In this document: positions 1 through 9,879 of the stretch, piece by piece
Layout: each line of letters begins with the position of its first letter
How positions within the stretch are numbered: position 1 is the first letter of the stretch
From: Rahnella woolbedingensis
GTDB taxonomy: Bacteria > Pseudomonadota > Gammaproteobacteria > Enterobacterales > Enterobacteriaceae
Length of the DNA: 64,000 bases
Direction of reading: 5' to 3'
Assembly: GCF_003602095.1 (NCBI RefSeq)
Contig: NZ_RAHH01000022.1
Location: 1 to 64,000 of the forward strand
Notes under the pieces: generated by a model
Databases searched by the model: none
What the model was told of the DNA's origin: nothing
Seen by the model: only the letters and a program-made list of their open reading frames with translations
Position numbers and translations under genes: made by a program

Positions 1-555
1 CGTATTTTTTACTTCTTCTTTCAATTGCTGAATTGTTGGATGTTTCATCTTACATAGTAATTTATAATTATGATAACATAATTCCCAAGCTTTTTTATAC
101 TCAACATTATTTGGCTGGTCATTTTTTATCACTCCATAAAGATCCTTTTGAGCAGCCATTTGTGCAAGTTTTTTAGGGCCCCATGGAATATCTCCACCTC
201 TACATTCAAGTGCTTTAGTTGCTAAGTCATCACTATCACTAATACAGTTCACGATCAAAGAATTTTCATATAAGGAGGCTGCAACACAAGCAGCTTGATA
301 TGGGTATCCGATATTTAGTAAGAGCCACGCACCTCTGAAATCGCTCATGGTTCGCTTCATAAATGCAGAAGCCACTTTAAGGGATAATTTATTTCTCTCG
401 CTTTTCACAAGAAATGGAGCCTTAATAGCAAGAAGCATGCATTTTTGCGCTAGGGAATCCCAATCTTTGACCAACTTAAAGTTATTCTCTAAACACGAAG
501 CCTCTAAATAGGCTAAGTGCTCCCAGTAATAATCCGGCCAGTTATCTTTATTCAT
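1..555 (-). CDS. Hypothetical protein (possible DUF5677-like), N-terminal part, cut by window edge
   Basis: An open frame of 185 codons starts at ATG 555 and runs without a stop to base 1, so only the N-terminal part is visible. The product is soluble, with no signal peptide or obvious membrane segment. Around residues 85-115 it reads FMKRTMSDFRGAWLLLNIGY followed by a YQAACVAASLYEN stretch. This spacing of a charged helix, a Gly turn and an Ala-rich helix ending in Tyr-Glu resembles DUF5677-type proteins, but that is a weak pattern match. Base composition is much more AT-rich than the flanking chromosome, suggesting transfer. It lies just beyond a cos-like sequence and is transcribed away from it, the slot where P4-like satellites hold variable cargo, often anti-phage genes. 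The function is unknown; a defence role is inferred from position only. Confidence 0.7.
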   Translation of the reverse strand, partial: MNKDNWPDYYWEHLAYLEASCLENNFKLVKDWDSLAQKCMLLAIKAPFLVKSERNKLSLKVASAFMKRTMSDFRGAWLLLNIGYPYQAACVAASLYENSLIVNCISDSDDLATKALECRGGDIPWGPKKLAQMAAQKDLYGVIKNDQPNNVEYKKAWELCYHNYKLLCKMKHPTIQQLKEEVKNT

Positions 556-647
556 ATGTCACCTAGACTTCTCACTAATGTGATAAAAAATTAAAATACA
601 AAAATAAACATTCCACAACGTCCTACATTAGAGCATTAAGATACTCT

Positions 648-671
648 GCGCGCAATTCTCCCCGCCTGCCC
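648..671 (-). other. P2/P4-type cos-like sequence
   Basis: Read on the minus strand the segment is GGGCAGGCGGGGAGAA followed by TTGCGCGC. The P2/P4 cohesive-end region, as I recall it, has GGCGAGGCGGGGAAAG followed shortly by CTGCGCGC, so both the G-rich block and the GCGCGC block are kept at nearly the same spacing. It lies downstream of sid and ogr, as cos does in P4. The match is from memory, not alignment. If right, it lets a P2-like helper terminase cut and package the element. Confidence 0.5.
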
Positions 672-696
672 GCTGCTGACTTAGCTCGCTGGTTTT

Positions 697-800
697 AATG
701 CATGAAGAAAAACCGCTGAAAGCCCGTGTAGCATGGGGTTAGAGCCATTTTGAGCACTCCCGAATGCATGCAAAACCATGCACCCTATGCATGCAGAGCT
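697..800. repeat. Cluster of GCATGC palindromes next to cos
   Basis: ATGCATG occurs at about 699-705 and ATGCATGC at about 764-771 and 798-805, with a further CCATGCA between the last two. The palindromes are too dense for chance in 110 bp. Position beside a cos-like sequence suggests terminase or replication protein binding, but nothing in the sequence proves it. Confidence 0.45.
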
Positions 801-930
801 CACAAGGGCAGGCTAGCCAGAGAAAAGGCTGTCAGGAGGGACGGTTTTGCACCGTATTAATGAAAAATACCGCCTTCTGCGAAAGCGGCACTTGAGATTA
901 TTTTTTTGGGGAATTGAAACGAGCTGAAAT

Positions 931-1107
931 TTATATTTTCCGCTTTAGATTTTCTCTTTTGACGATTTTACTGACGCTTTCATTTGTTTTAAATGCGCAT
1001 GAGCATTCCAGCCTGGTGCACTGATAATTAGACTCCTTAGTCTGTTCGGTGATATAACGGCTTGTGCGAATGTGAGAAACAGAGCTGCAAAGCGGGCAGC
1101 GCATCAT
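931..1107 (-). CDS. ogr: Ogr/Delta-family phage late-gene activator
   Basis: A 58-aa protein, too short for most gene callers. It begins MMRCPLCSSVSHIRTSRYIT and has four cysteines at 4, 7, 30 and 35, the CX2C-X22-CX4C zinc pattern of phage P2 Ogr and P4 Delta; the SRYIT segment after the first pair is a family signature. Ogr/Delta proteins bind upstream of P2 and P4 late promoters and recruit host RNA polymerase through the alpha subunit. P2 Ogr has 72 residues and P4 Delta is a double-length tandem version, so this is a short single-domain form with a truncated tail. It starts 6 bp after the sid stop, consistent with a sid-ogr transcript. An alternative ATG lies one codon downstream. Family assignment is firm; activity is untested. 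Confidence 0.88.
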   Translation of the reverse strand: MMRCPLCSSVSHIRTSRYITEQTKESNYQCTRLECSCAFKTNESVSKIVKRENLKRKI

Positions 1108-1113
1108 TTGCTA

Positions 1114-1899
1114 TTACTCCTTGTTTGAATCGATACGCTGGGAGAGTTTTTGTGCCAGTAATTGCCTTTTTATCGGGCTTTGCAATAGCGCCATATCGAC
1201 ACCAGGCAGCGCAGGAGAATGCATCCCGATTTTCTCCAGCACAGGTTCTGCATCCATGTTGAACTGACCTATGTGAGCCGCACCGACTAACGCGTTGCCA
1301 ATTTCAGCGCTGATAATCTTGGCGGGCTCTACATAATGACCGGATTGTGTTTCCTGATAACTTACGGTGGATAACGCCAGAAGTTTAAGTTTCACAGCTC
1401 GCACAAGCGCCGGACTGAGATGGTTGATGGCCATGCGCCACTGTGTATCAGCATAGGCATTCAGTGCGCTGCGGTGGGCGCTAATCAACGCATCCCCGGC
1501 ATTAGCACAATGCAACATCGCCGACTGTTTCTCGACATTCAATTCTTCAATCAGGTCATCGAACTCTTTAACTAATCCCTGCTGAATAGCCCGCTGACTG
1601 TGTACGTTCTTGAGTTCGTCAGTCATAACCCCGCGTGACTTGCGAAAACGCGAACGCCAGCTCTCTTCGTTCTCTTTGATTTCGCTGTTCGCCGTTTCTT
1701 TTTCCTGGGCGCATCGCGCAATCGAACTTTCAATTTCTTCAAGTGCCTGCTTTTTCTTCGCAAACGCCGCTTTGGCCTGCTCAAAGTGTTGGATAGCACC
1801 TTCCGCGTTTCCTGATGATGGCTTTTCGTTGTGACCGGCTTTGACCTGAAGAAAGTCCTGGATAACAGCTTCGACGGTTTTGGTTGAATCGGGTTTCAT
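1114..1899 (-). CDS. sid: P4 Sid-like capsid size determination protein
   Basis: The 261-aa product is largely alpha-helical and charged, with a predicted coiled segment at about 35-100. Local matches to P4 Sid are clear: an Asp/Glu-Trp-Arg-x-x-Phe-Arg stretch, GVMTDELK (GVLSDELK in P4), a VKEFDDL segment (VQEYDNL), a LVRAVKL segment (LVRAMHL), GHYVEPAK (GYVAPEK) and a C-terminal EPVL motif. In P4, Sid forms an external scaffold that makes the P2 helper's capsid protein assemble a small T=4 head fitting the satellite genome and excluding the helper's. The ATG at 1899 follows TGAGG by seven bases; an upstream TTG in frame lacks such a site. P4 Sid has 244 residues, so this looks full length. 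No replication genes follow it to the right, so the element appears truncated. Confidence 0.85.
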   Translation of the reverse strand: MKPDSTKTVEAVIQDFLQVKAGHNEKPSSGNAEGAIQHFEQAKAAFAKKKQALEEIESSIARCAQEKETANSEIKENEESWRSRFRKSRGVMTDELKNVHSQRAIQQGLVKEFDDLIEELNVEKQSAMLHCANAGDALISAHRSALNAYADTQWRMAINHLSPALVRAVKLKLLALSTVSYQETQSGHYVEPAKIISAEIGNALVGAAHIGQFNMDAEPVLEKIGMHSPALPGVDMALLQSPIKRQLLAQKLSQRIDSNKE

Positions 1900-2270
1900 G
1901 GCATACCTCAGCAATATGTTGTCAATGTGAGGATATTGTGGGGAGGCTGGCCCGTTACCGCAAAGAAAGCCGCAACCCGCAAGGGTTTGCGGCTTTTTTA
2001 TTACCTGATACCTGCTGATACTCGCCTATCCATCCTGTTGTTTTTAAAGTGTATTGCAGAACTTATCCTGCTACACACTCCATTACTTCCCTCGCATATT
2101 CTGCCCAAAAACCAATCATCCTTATCTCGCACTGCTGCCCGTTTTGCACATAAGTTTGCCGCTTGACCACAATGAACCCAGTCGTCATATTCAAAATATA
2201 GAACGATCTTTTTACCCTCGTCGCAGCCGGTCGGGGGGTTGTTTTTATTGGGTACCACCGGAGAACACTT
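1900..2270. other. Satellite/host junction and promoter region of the binding-protein gene
   Basis: No gene is supported in these 371 bp. The first part is the sid leader; I found no TGT-N12-ACA Ogr-binding pattern. A strong hairpin with a T-run sits at 1972-2003. The rest is the upstream region of the binding-protein gene, whose ribosome site is the GGAG at about 2260. The exact satellite boundary and any attachment repeat are not visible. Confidence 0.5.
1972..2003 (+). terminator. Rho-independent terminator at satellite/host junction
   Basis: AAGCCGCAACCC and GGGTTTGCGGCTT form a stem around a GCAA loop, followed by TTTTTT. It terminates rightward transcription although no plus-strand gene precedes it here, so it may be the leftover end of a gene interrupted or removed when the satellite inserted or decayed. 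Confidence 0.7.
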
Positions 2271-3050
2271 ATGAAAAGAAGCAGCTTGCTGATCATCGCA
2301 GCATTAACCACCACCAGCGGGATGGCGCAGGCGGATACCACACTGCGATTTGGTGTCGATCCGTCGTTCCCCCCTTTCGAATCTAAGGCCCCCGATGGTC
2401 AGCTTGTCGGTTTTGATATCGATTTAGGCAACGCTATTTGCGCGCAGGCGAAAGTGAAATGTGAATGGGTCGAAACCGCCTATGACGGCATTATCCCGGC
2501 GCTGAATGCCAAAAAGTTTGATGCAGTACTGTCAGCAATGTCGATGACGCCAAAACGTAAAACGCAGGTCAATTTCTCCCACATGCTTTATCACGTGCCG
2601 AGTATTCTGATTGCCAGGAAAGGCAGTGGCTTACAACCCACGGCAGATTCCCTGAAAGGTAAAACTGTCGGTGTAGCTCAGGGCACCACGCAGGAAGCTT
2701 ACGCGCAAAGTGAATGGCAGAAGAAAGGTGTGAATGTGGTTTCTTATCAGAATCAGGATTTTATAAATCAGGATCTGGCATCCGGACGCATCGACGTCAC
2801 GTTAACTAACGCTGCAGCGGCTGAGACGGGCTTTCTAAAAACGAAGGAAGGCACTGATTACGCTTTCGCTGGCGAACCTTTAAATGATACCCGCTACTTA
2901 GGTGAAGGGACTGCTATCGGTTTGCGCAAAGATGACAAGACTCATCTCGCAGTAATTAACAATGCGCTGGCTGAAATCCACAAAGATGGCACCTTCGAAA
3001 AGCTGGAAAAGAAATATTTCAGCTTTGGGGTGTACAACAAAAAATCCTGA
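2271..3050 (+). CDS. Periplasmic amino-acid (Lys/Arg/Orn-type) binding protein
   Basis: The 259-aa protein has a signal peptide (residues 1-21, cleavage after AQA) and a single type II periplasmic binding domain of the ArgT/HisJ/ArtI family. The start of the mature protein, LRFGVDPSFPPFESKAPDG, and the GFDIDLGNAIC segment are family hallmarks, as is the DGIIPALNAKKFDA stretch. Such proteins deliver cationic amino acids to an inner-membrane ABC transporter. No permease or ATPase gene lies beside it, so it must use components encoded elsewhere or act as a sensor. It is an apparently single-gene unit with GGAG eight bases before the ATG. The nearest relative in this window is the binding protein at 14198-15007. 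Substrate specificity cannot be read from the sequence with confidence. Confidence 0.85.
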   Translation: MKRSSLLIIAALTTTSGMAQADTTLRFGVDPSFPPFESKAPDGQLVGFDIDLGNAICAQAKVKCEWVETAYDGIIPALNAKKFDAVLSAMSMTPKRKTQVNFSHMLYHVPSILIARKGSGLQPTADSLKGKTVGVAQGTTQEAYAQSEWQKKGVNVVSYQNQDFINQDLASGRIDVTLTNAAAAETGFLKTKEGTDYAFAGEPLNDTRYLGEGTAIGLRKDDKTHLAVINNALAEIHKDGTFEKLEKKYFSFGVYNKKS

Positions 3051-3243
3051 CATCACTTCTGCCTGTCGCATGACCCACGCTCTGCAGCAGGCATTTCCCG
3101 CGAACCATCTTCCACTAACTAATTTCAATTACTGCAACGCATTACATTCTCTGCGTGATGTTATGCAATCATCGAAACACCCCATATCCCCTCTTTCAAA
3201 GCAGGCTTATAGTCAGCGCCACCTTAAGTCATCGCTTTAAAGG

Positions 3244-4026
3244 TTATACAAGAATGAGTTTTGTTGACGTCCGTTTCAACGCTGCGCATGCATCTTCAGT
3301 TATCTCACTGTCTGTGATGATGGTGTCGATTTTTTCCATCGGCAGAACAAGGTTGTAACCACGGCGTCCAAATTTAGTGGAATCCGTGACAACGACGACG
3401 TGCTGAGCCGCATCGGCCATGATGCCGCTGATGCTGTAGCCTTCGTTAAATGTCGTGATCCCGGTGGCTGCATCCAGACCATCGGCGCCGACAAACATCA
3501 GGTTGGCCACAATGCCCTGCAACGCGTATTCAGTGATATTGCCATGTAATGAACGGGTTTTATGCCGCAGCGTTCCCCCGCAAACTACCAGTGTGATGTC
3601 TGGGTTTTCAGACAAAACAAAAGCGGCAGGAAGATTATTGGTGATGACCGTAATGTCCCCTGATTTTACGAGTTCCTCGGCCAGCAACATCGTTGTGCTA
3701 CCGCTGTCGAGGATCACGGTATCGCCGGGTTTAACCATGCCGGCAGCAGCTTGTGCGATACGTTTTTTGGGGTCGCTAGCCTGAAGATAGCGCTCTTCTA
3801 AAACCAATTCTCCCGGCGGTTTTTCCTGGCCGGAAGCTTCCTTCGCCGTCCATTTTGCCGCACCACCATGAAAGCGGCTAAGAGCGCCTTTTTGTTCCAG
3901 CAGACTCAAATCCGAACGAATGGTCACCTCCGAAACTTCGAAAGCACTCGAAAGGTCCGTCACCAGAACACTGCCATTCTCATTCACTAAATCAATGATT
4001 CTATTACGACGTTCATAGGTATTCAT
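3244..4026 (-). CDS. gatR: Galactitol operon repressor, DeoR family
   Basis: The 260-aa protein has an N-terminal DeoR-type winged helix (about 6-60, with the ERRNRIIDLVNENGSVLVTD start) and a C-terminal sugar-phosphate sensor domain (about 80-250) with the usual DSGSTT and VGADG motifs. It matches K-12 GatR along its length, including the NLPAAFVLSEN and ITTFNEGYSISG segments. GatR represses galactitol genes until a phosphorylated sugar binds. Here it is divergent from gatZ, whereas K-12 carries it downstream of gatD, so the 279-bp intergenic region with DeoR-type repeats probably serves both promoters. The frame is intact, unlike the IS3-disrupted gatR of some K-12 strains. Confidence 0.93.
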   Translation of the reverse strand: MNTYERRNRIIDLVNENGSVLVTDLSSAFEVSEVTIRSDLSLLEQKGALSRFHGGAAKWTAKEASGQEKPPGELVLEERYLQASDPKKRIAQAAAGMVKPGDTVILDSGSTTMLLAEELVKSGDITVITNNLPAAFVLSENPDITLVVCGGTLRHKTRSLHGNITEYALQGIVANLMFVGADGLDAATGITTFNEGYSISGIMADAAQHVVVVTDSTKFGRRGYNLVLPMEKIDTIITDSEITEDACAALKRTSTKLILV

Positions 4027-4178
4027 TATGAGTAATCCGAAAGGTCATATTCCTCACAGTGTAAACAAAAGACAACTTAATGAGGAGTAAAAATTCCCTG
4101 CGATGTGAATCGCAGCAACTCCCGATGCCGCTTTGCTGCTGACAGAGATTTTAGCTTTTCATTTTCCGCTACGCCACC

Positions 4179-4226
4179 TTAAACGAAAGAAAACGAATGC
4201 AATAAACTTACGAAACATTTCGATCT
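4179..4226. promoter_or_regulatory. gatR operator: DeoR/GatR-type operator repeats between gatR and gatZ
   Basis: AAACGAAAG and AAACGAAT lie in tandem 10 bp apart at 4181-4197, followed by ACGAAA and its inverse TTTCGA at about 4210-4224; a further TTTCGT lies at 4261. Repeated TTTCGTT-type motifs are the usual binding sites of AgaR/GatR-type DeoR proteins. Assignment to GatR rests on position. Confidence 0.55.
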
Positions 4227-4305
4227 CCATCACATTATGCAGAAAACGCTATTGTTTGACTTTCGTAAAGGTACGATCCTCTTCGAAAATAAACGGAGGC
4301 ATAAA

Positions 4306-5601
4306 ATGAAAGACATTATTGCTAAACATAAGACAAGTGAAAGGATCGGCATATGTTCAGTGTGCTCTGCGCATCCACTGGTGATTGAAGCGGCGTTACG
4401 CGAAGACCTGCATACCGATCGCAAAGTGTTGATCGAAGCGACGTCCAATCAGGTCAATCAGTTTGGTGGTTATACCGGAATGCTGCCGATGGATTTTCGA
4501 GATTTCGTTCTCGCGATTGCCGAAAAAATGGGATTCCCTACGCATCGTCTGATTTTAGGGGGTGACCATCTGGGGCCGAACTGCTGGCAGAATGAAAGCG
4601 CTGAAAACGCAATGGCAAAAGCCGAGGTGCTGATTGCCCGCTATGTTGAAGCCGGGTTCAGCAAAATTCATCTGGATGCGTCCATGTCTTGCGCGGACGA
4701 TCCTGTTCCTCTGGATCCCTTCGTGGTGGCTCAGCGAGCAGCGCGTTTATGCCAGGTCGCGGAAAACGTCGCTACGGCACAACAGAAACAACGGCTGACC
4801 TATGTCATCGGTACCGAAGTTCCGGTGCCCGGCGGTGAGTCTTCCGCCATTGAGCATGTCCATGTCACCAAAGCCGCAGACGCCAAAGCCACTCTCGACA
4901 TGCATCATCAGGCATTTCGTGAACTCGGGCTCAATGACGCAATAGGCAGAATTATCGCCGTCGTAGTCCAGCCAGGTGTTGAATTCGATCATAGCCGTGT
5001 CATCCACTACCAGCCCGAACTCGCCAGGGAGCTGTCCGCTTATATCGCGACGACTCCGCTAATTTACGAGGCCCATTCCACCGATTACCAGACCCGCGAT
5101 TCCTATCGCAGCCTGGTCAACGATCACTTCGCCATCCTGAAAGTAGGCCCTGCGTTGACTTTTGCCTTACGGGAAGCCGTTTTCGCACTGGCAAACATTG
5201 AACAGGTACTCATTGCACCTGAGTCCCGCAGCCAGCTTCTGACAGTCATTGATGGCGTCATGCTGGATGAACCTGGTTACTGGAAAAAATATTACAACCC
5301 GACATTCAGCCTTTCACTCATCGACCTGCATTTCAGTCTGTCCGATCGCATTCGCTACTACTGGCCACATGCCCGCATCAACCGGGCAATGGATGTTTTA
5401 ATCACTAACCTGCGTTCAGTGGATATCCCACTTGGCCTGCTGAGCCAATATCTTCCTGCTCAGTTTGAACGGGTGATGACCGGCAAACTCGCCAGTGATC
5501 CGCACGAACTTATTATCGACAAAATTCAGGATGTTTTACGTGCATACCACTTTGGTTGCACACCCCGGCAAGGCGTTCAGGAAGGATCCTGTCATGCATA
5601 A
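4306..5601 (+). CDS. gatZ: Tagatose-1,6-bisphosphate aldolase subunit GatZ
   Basis: The 431-aa protein is a TIM-barrel GatZ/KbaZ subunit, which is needed for full activity and stability of the GatY aldolase but is not itself catalytic. It follows K-12 GatZ closely: an [16 protein letters not shown] segment near the N terminus, [11 protein letters not shown] near residue 85, [10 protein letters not shown] near 175, [10 protein letters not shown] and the DRIRYYWPH segment. The start is set by the GGAGG four bases before ATG 4306; an earlier in-frame ATG at 4237 has no such site and adds sequence without family match. The C terminus is about 11 residues longer than in K-12 and overlaps gatA by 8 bp. 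It is first in the gat operon, whereas K-12 starts with gatY. Confidence 0.93.
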   Translation: MKDIIAKHKTSERIGICSVCSAHPLVIEAALREDLHTDRKVLIEATSNQVNQFGGYTGMLPMDFRDFVLAIAEKMGFPTHRLILGGDHLGPNCWQNESAENAMAKAEVLIARYVEAGFSKIHLDASMSCADDPVPLDPFVVAQRAARLCQVAENVATAQQKQRLTYVIGTEVPVPGGESSAIEHVHVTKAADAKATLDMHHQAFRELGLNDAIGRIIAVVVQPGVEFDHSRVIHYQPELARELSAYIATTPLIYEAHSTDYQTRDSYRSLVNDHFAILKVGPALTFALREAVFALANIEQVLIAPESRSQLLTVIDGVMLDEPGYWKKYYNPTFSLSLIDLHFSLSDRIRYYWPHARINRAMDVLITNLRSVDIPLGLLSQYLPAQFERVMTGKLASDPHELIIDKIQDVLRAYHFGCTPRQGVQEGSCHA

Positions 5602-6076
5602 CTGCGAGATTTTCGTCAAAACCGGTATCAGTTTTGCGGATCATCACGAGGCGCTCACGCATATCGGCGAACGAATGGTTCAGGAAGGCGTAGTGGAAAC
5701 GTCGTATCCACTCGCGCTGATCAATCGTGAAGCTGAATTTCCAACGGGGATCCAGCTGGAACACCATGCGGTCGCCATTCCCCACTGTGAAGCGTCACAT
5801 GCCCGCAGCCCGGCCATTTATCTGATCAGACCCGACACAGCGGTGGAATTTTTTCAGGCAGACGACGACGGTACCATTCCGGCATCCCTGATTATTGCCC
5901 TGATAGTCACTCATCCTTCTGAACAGCTGAACTTATTACGTCAGTTATTCAGCCAGTTACAAGATCCCGTTTTTTACAATAGCTTGCTGACGGCGCCTGA
6001 AGAGCAGCTTTGTGCGCTGTTTAAACAACACATCTTTATTTCACAACCGGAGAAGCGATCCGCAGTTTGCACCTGA
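5594..6076 (+). CDS. gatA: Galactitol PTS EIIA component
   Basis: The 160-aa cytosolic protein is a fructose/mannitol-type EIIA domain. The VAIPHCEA motif places the phosphorylated histidine at residue 64 (His62 in K-12 GatA). It receives phosphate from HPr and passes it to GatB during galactitol uptake. The chosen ATG gives the family's usual length and overlaps the gatZ stop by 8 bp, implying translational coupling; an upstream in-frame start at 5495 would lie wholly within gatZ. The 75-bp gap before gatB contains a good GGAG site. Confidence 0.92.
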   Translation: MHNCEIFVKTGISFADHHEALTHIGERMVQEGVVETSYPLALINREAEFPTGIQLEHHAVAIPHCEASHARSPAIYLIRPDTAVEFFQADDDGTIPASLIIALIVTHPSEQLNLLRQLFSQLQDPVFYNSLLTAPEEQLCALFKQHIFISQPEKRSAVCT

Positions 6077-6151
6077 ACGCATTCTCGGTAATGAATCTGA
6101 CGTCTTACCTAAAAAAATAATATCAAAAACAACCTATTAAGGAGCCTTAAC

Positions 6152-6436
6152 GTGAAGCGAAAAATTATTGTTGCCTGTGGCGGAGCCGTTGCCACATCTA
6201 CGCTGGCAGCAGAAGAAATCAAAGAACTGTGTGAGGCAAACGGCATAAAAGTGGATCTCGTGCAGTGTCGCGTAACAGAGATCGAAACCTATATGCACGG
6301 TGCTCATCTGATCTGTACTACCGCCAAAGTCGACCGGACATTCGGCAGCATTCCGGTGGTTCACGGGATGCCGTTTATCTCGGGTGTGGGCATGGATACA
6401 TTGCGCCAGCAAATACTGACCCTGTTACAGGAGTAA
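6152..6436 (+). CDS. gatB: Galactitol PTS EIIB component
   Basis: The 94-aa protein starts [17 protein letters not shown]; Cys9 in the P-loop-like VACGGA motif is the phosphorylation site of galactitol EIIB. Length and sequence match K-12 GatB (94 aa) almost throughout, including the [10 protein letters not shown] segment and [13 protein letters not shown]. It takes phosphate from GatA His64 and transfers it to galactitol bound in GatC, forming galactitol-1-phosphate. gatC follows three bases after the stop. Confidence 0.95.
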   Translation: MKRKIIVACGGAVATSTLAAEEIKELCEANGIKVDLVQCRVTEIETYMHGAHLICTTAKVDRTFGSIPVVHGMPFISGVGMDTLRQQILTLLQE

Positions 6437-6439
6437 GCC

Positions 6440-7807
6440 ATGTTTACCGAAATAATGCGCTACATCCTCGATCTCGGGCCGACTGTCATGTTGCCCGGCG
6501 TCATCATCGTATTCTCTCTGATATTAGGGATGAAACTGGGGGATTCTTTTAAATCGGCAATTCATATCGGCATCGGTTTTGTCGGTATCGGATTAGTGAT
6601 CGGCCTGATGCTCGACTCTATCGGTCCCGCAGCAAAAGCCATGGCTGAGCACTTTCAAATCAATCTGCAGGTTATCGATATTGGCTGGCCAGGTTCGTCC
6701 CCAATGACCTGGGCTTCACAAATTGCACTGGTTGCCATTCCGATTGCTATCGGTGTGAATATTGTGATGCTGCTGACCCGCATGACGCGTGTGGTCAATG
6801 TGGATATCTGGAATATCTGGCACATGACATTCACCGGTGCCATGTTGCATCTGGCTACCGGCTCTTACTGGCTGGGGATTATGGGTGTCGTGGTGCATGC
6901 GGCGTTTGTCTACAAACTGGGTGACTGGTTCGCGAAGGACACACGGGATTTCTTTAATCTTGAAGGCATTGCGATCCCGCACGGTTCTTCGGCCTATCTT
7001 GGCCCGATCGCTGTACTGGTCGATACCATTATCGAGAAGATCCCCGGCCTGAACAAAATTCATTTCAGCGCTGACGATGTTCAAAAACGTTTCGGTCCCT
7101 TTGGGGAACCGGTCACCGTCGGTTTTGTAATGGGGCTGATCATTGGTTTCCTCGCCGGTTATGACGTTAAAGGTGTACTGCAACTGGCCGTTAAAACAGC
7201 GGCAGTGATGCTCCTGATGCCAAGAGTCATCAAACCGATCATGGACGGCTTAACACCTATTGCCCGCCATGCCCGTACCCGTTTGCAAGCCCGCTTTGGT
7301 GGACAGGAATTCCTGATTGGTTTGGATCCCGCCCTTCTGCTCGGTCATACCGCAGTGGTTTCTGCCAGCCTGATCTTTATTCCACTGACCATTCTGATTG
7401 CCGTACTGGTACCGGGCAATCAGGTCCTGCCGTTTGGGGATCTGGCCACTATCGGTTTCTTCGTTGCCATCGCCGTCGCCGTCCATCAGGGCAACCTGTT
7501 CCGCACCCTTATCTCCGGCTGCATCATCATGAGCATCACGTTGTGGATTGCGACTCAGACTATCGACCTGCATACGCAGCTGGCAGCGAATGCCGGTGCA
7601 CTTACCGCAGGCGGCAGAGTCGCATCGATGGATCAGGGCGGTTCACCCATCACCTATCTGCTGATCCAGCTCTGCACACTGAAGAATATCGTGGGGCTGA
7701 GCGTTATTGGCGTCGTCTATGCCATCGGGGTCTTCCTGACATGGCGTCGTGCACGCAAGTTTACTCAGGCTGAAAAACTGGCAGTTGTTGCACAGGCCAC
7801 TTCTTAA
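6440..7807 (+). CDS. gatC: Galactitol PTS EIIC permease
   Basis: The 455-aa integral inner-membrane protein has about ten hydrophobic helices and belongs to the galactitol EIIC family (K-12 GatC 451 aa). Recognisable parts are the LPGVIIVFSLILGMKLGDSF start, a central GIAIPHGSSAYLGP motif and the KNIVGLSVIGVVYAIGVFLT C-terminal helix. It translocates galactitol while GatB phosphorylates it. It is tightly spaced after gatB (3 bp), with gatD 42 bp downstream. No damage is seen. Confidence 0.95.
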   Translation: MFTEIMRYILDLGPTVMLPGVIIVFSLILGMKLGDSFKSAIHIGIGFVGIGLVIGLMLDSIGPAAKAMAEHFQINLQVIDIGWPGSSPMTWASQIALVAIPIAIGVNIVMLLTRMTRVVNVDIWNIWHMTFTGAMLHLATGSYWLGIMGVVVHAAFVYKLGDWFAKDTRDFFNLEGIAIPHGSSAYLGPIAVLVDTIIEKIPGLNKIHFSADDVQKRFGPFGEPVTVGFVMGLIIGFLAGYDVKGVLQLAVKTAAVMLLMPRVIKPIMDGLTPIARHARTRLQARFGGQEFLIGLDPALLLGHTAVVSASLIFIPLTILIAVLVPGNQVLPFGDLATIGFFVAIAVAVHQGNLFRTLISGCIIMSITLWIATQTIDLHTQLAANAGALTAGGRVASMDQGGSPITYLLIQLCTLKNIVGLSVIGVVYAIGVFLTWRRARKFTQAEKLAVVAQATS

Positions 7808-7849
7808 CTTCATCTCAGCGGGGGGATGCCCCCGCTCAAGGAACCGACT

Positions 7850-9758
<1,909 letters not shown>

Positions 9759-9773
9759 CAGGCCTGTATTAAT

Positions 9774-9808
9774 GAAGCGGGCCTGCGCCCGCTTTGCGGA
9801 TTTTTATT
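9774..9808 (+). terminator. Terminator of gat operon
   Basis: AAGCGGGC and GCCCGCTT pair around a short CTGC loop; TTTTTA follows a few bases later. It ends the gatZABCDY transcript before the acetyltransferase gene. Confidence 0.65.
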
Positions 9809-9879
9809 AAAGTGCAGGTTGCAGCCGCCATTTCATTCTGATTTTATGGAAGTTCATTAATAGTAAAATGGAAACTGCT

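Larger units (their letters stand above)
556..930. other. Gene-free satellite end between cargo gene and ogr
   Basis: No credible gene lies in this 375-bp stretch. It holds the cos-like sequence near 648-671 and, between about 697 and 800, a cluster of GCATG-type palindromes, including two ATGCATGC copies 27 bp apart. In phage P4 the order cos-psu-delta-sid would place psu (about 190 codons) here, but no such reading frame exists on either strand. The stretch may hold packaging or terminase-binding signals next to cos. Confidence 0.55.

Noticed and set aside
1062-1262. 66-codon plus-strand frame across the sid/ogr junction
   Set aside because: It is antisense to two genes with clear family matches.
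1900-2003. Ogr-binding box or attachment site next to sid
   Set aside because: No TGT-N12-ACA pattern and no tRNA or tmRNA 3' end could be found; only a terminator is visible.
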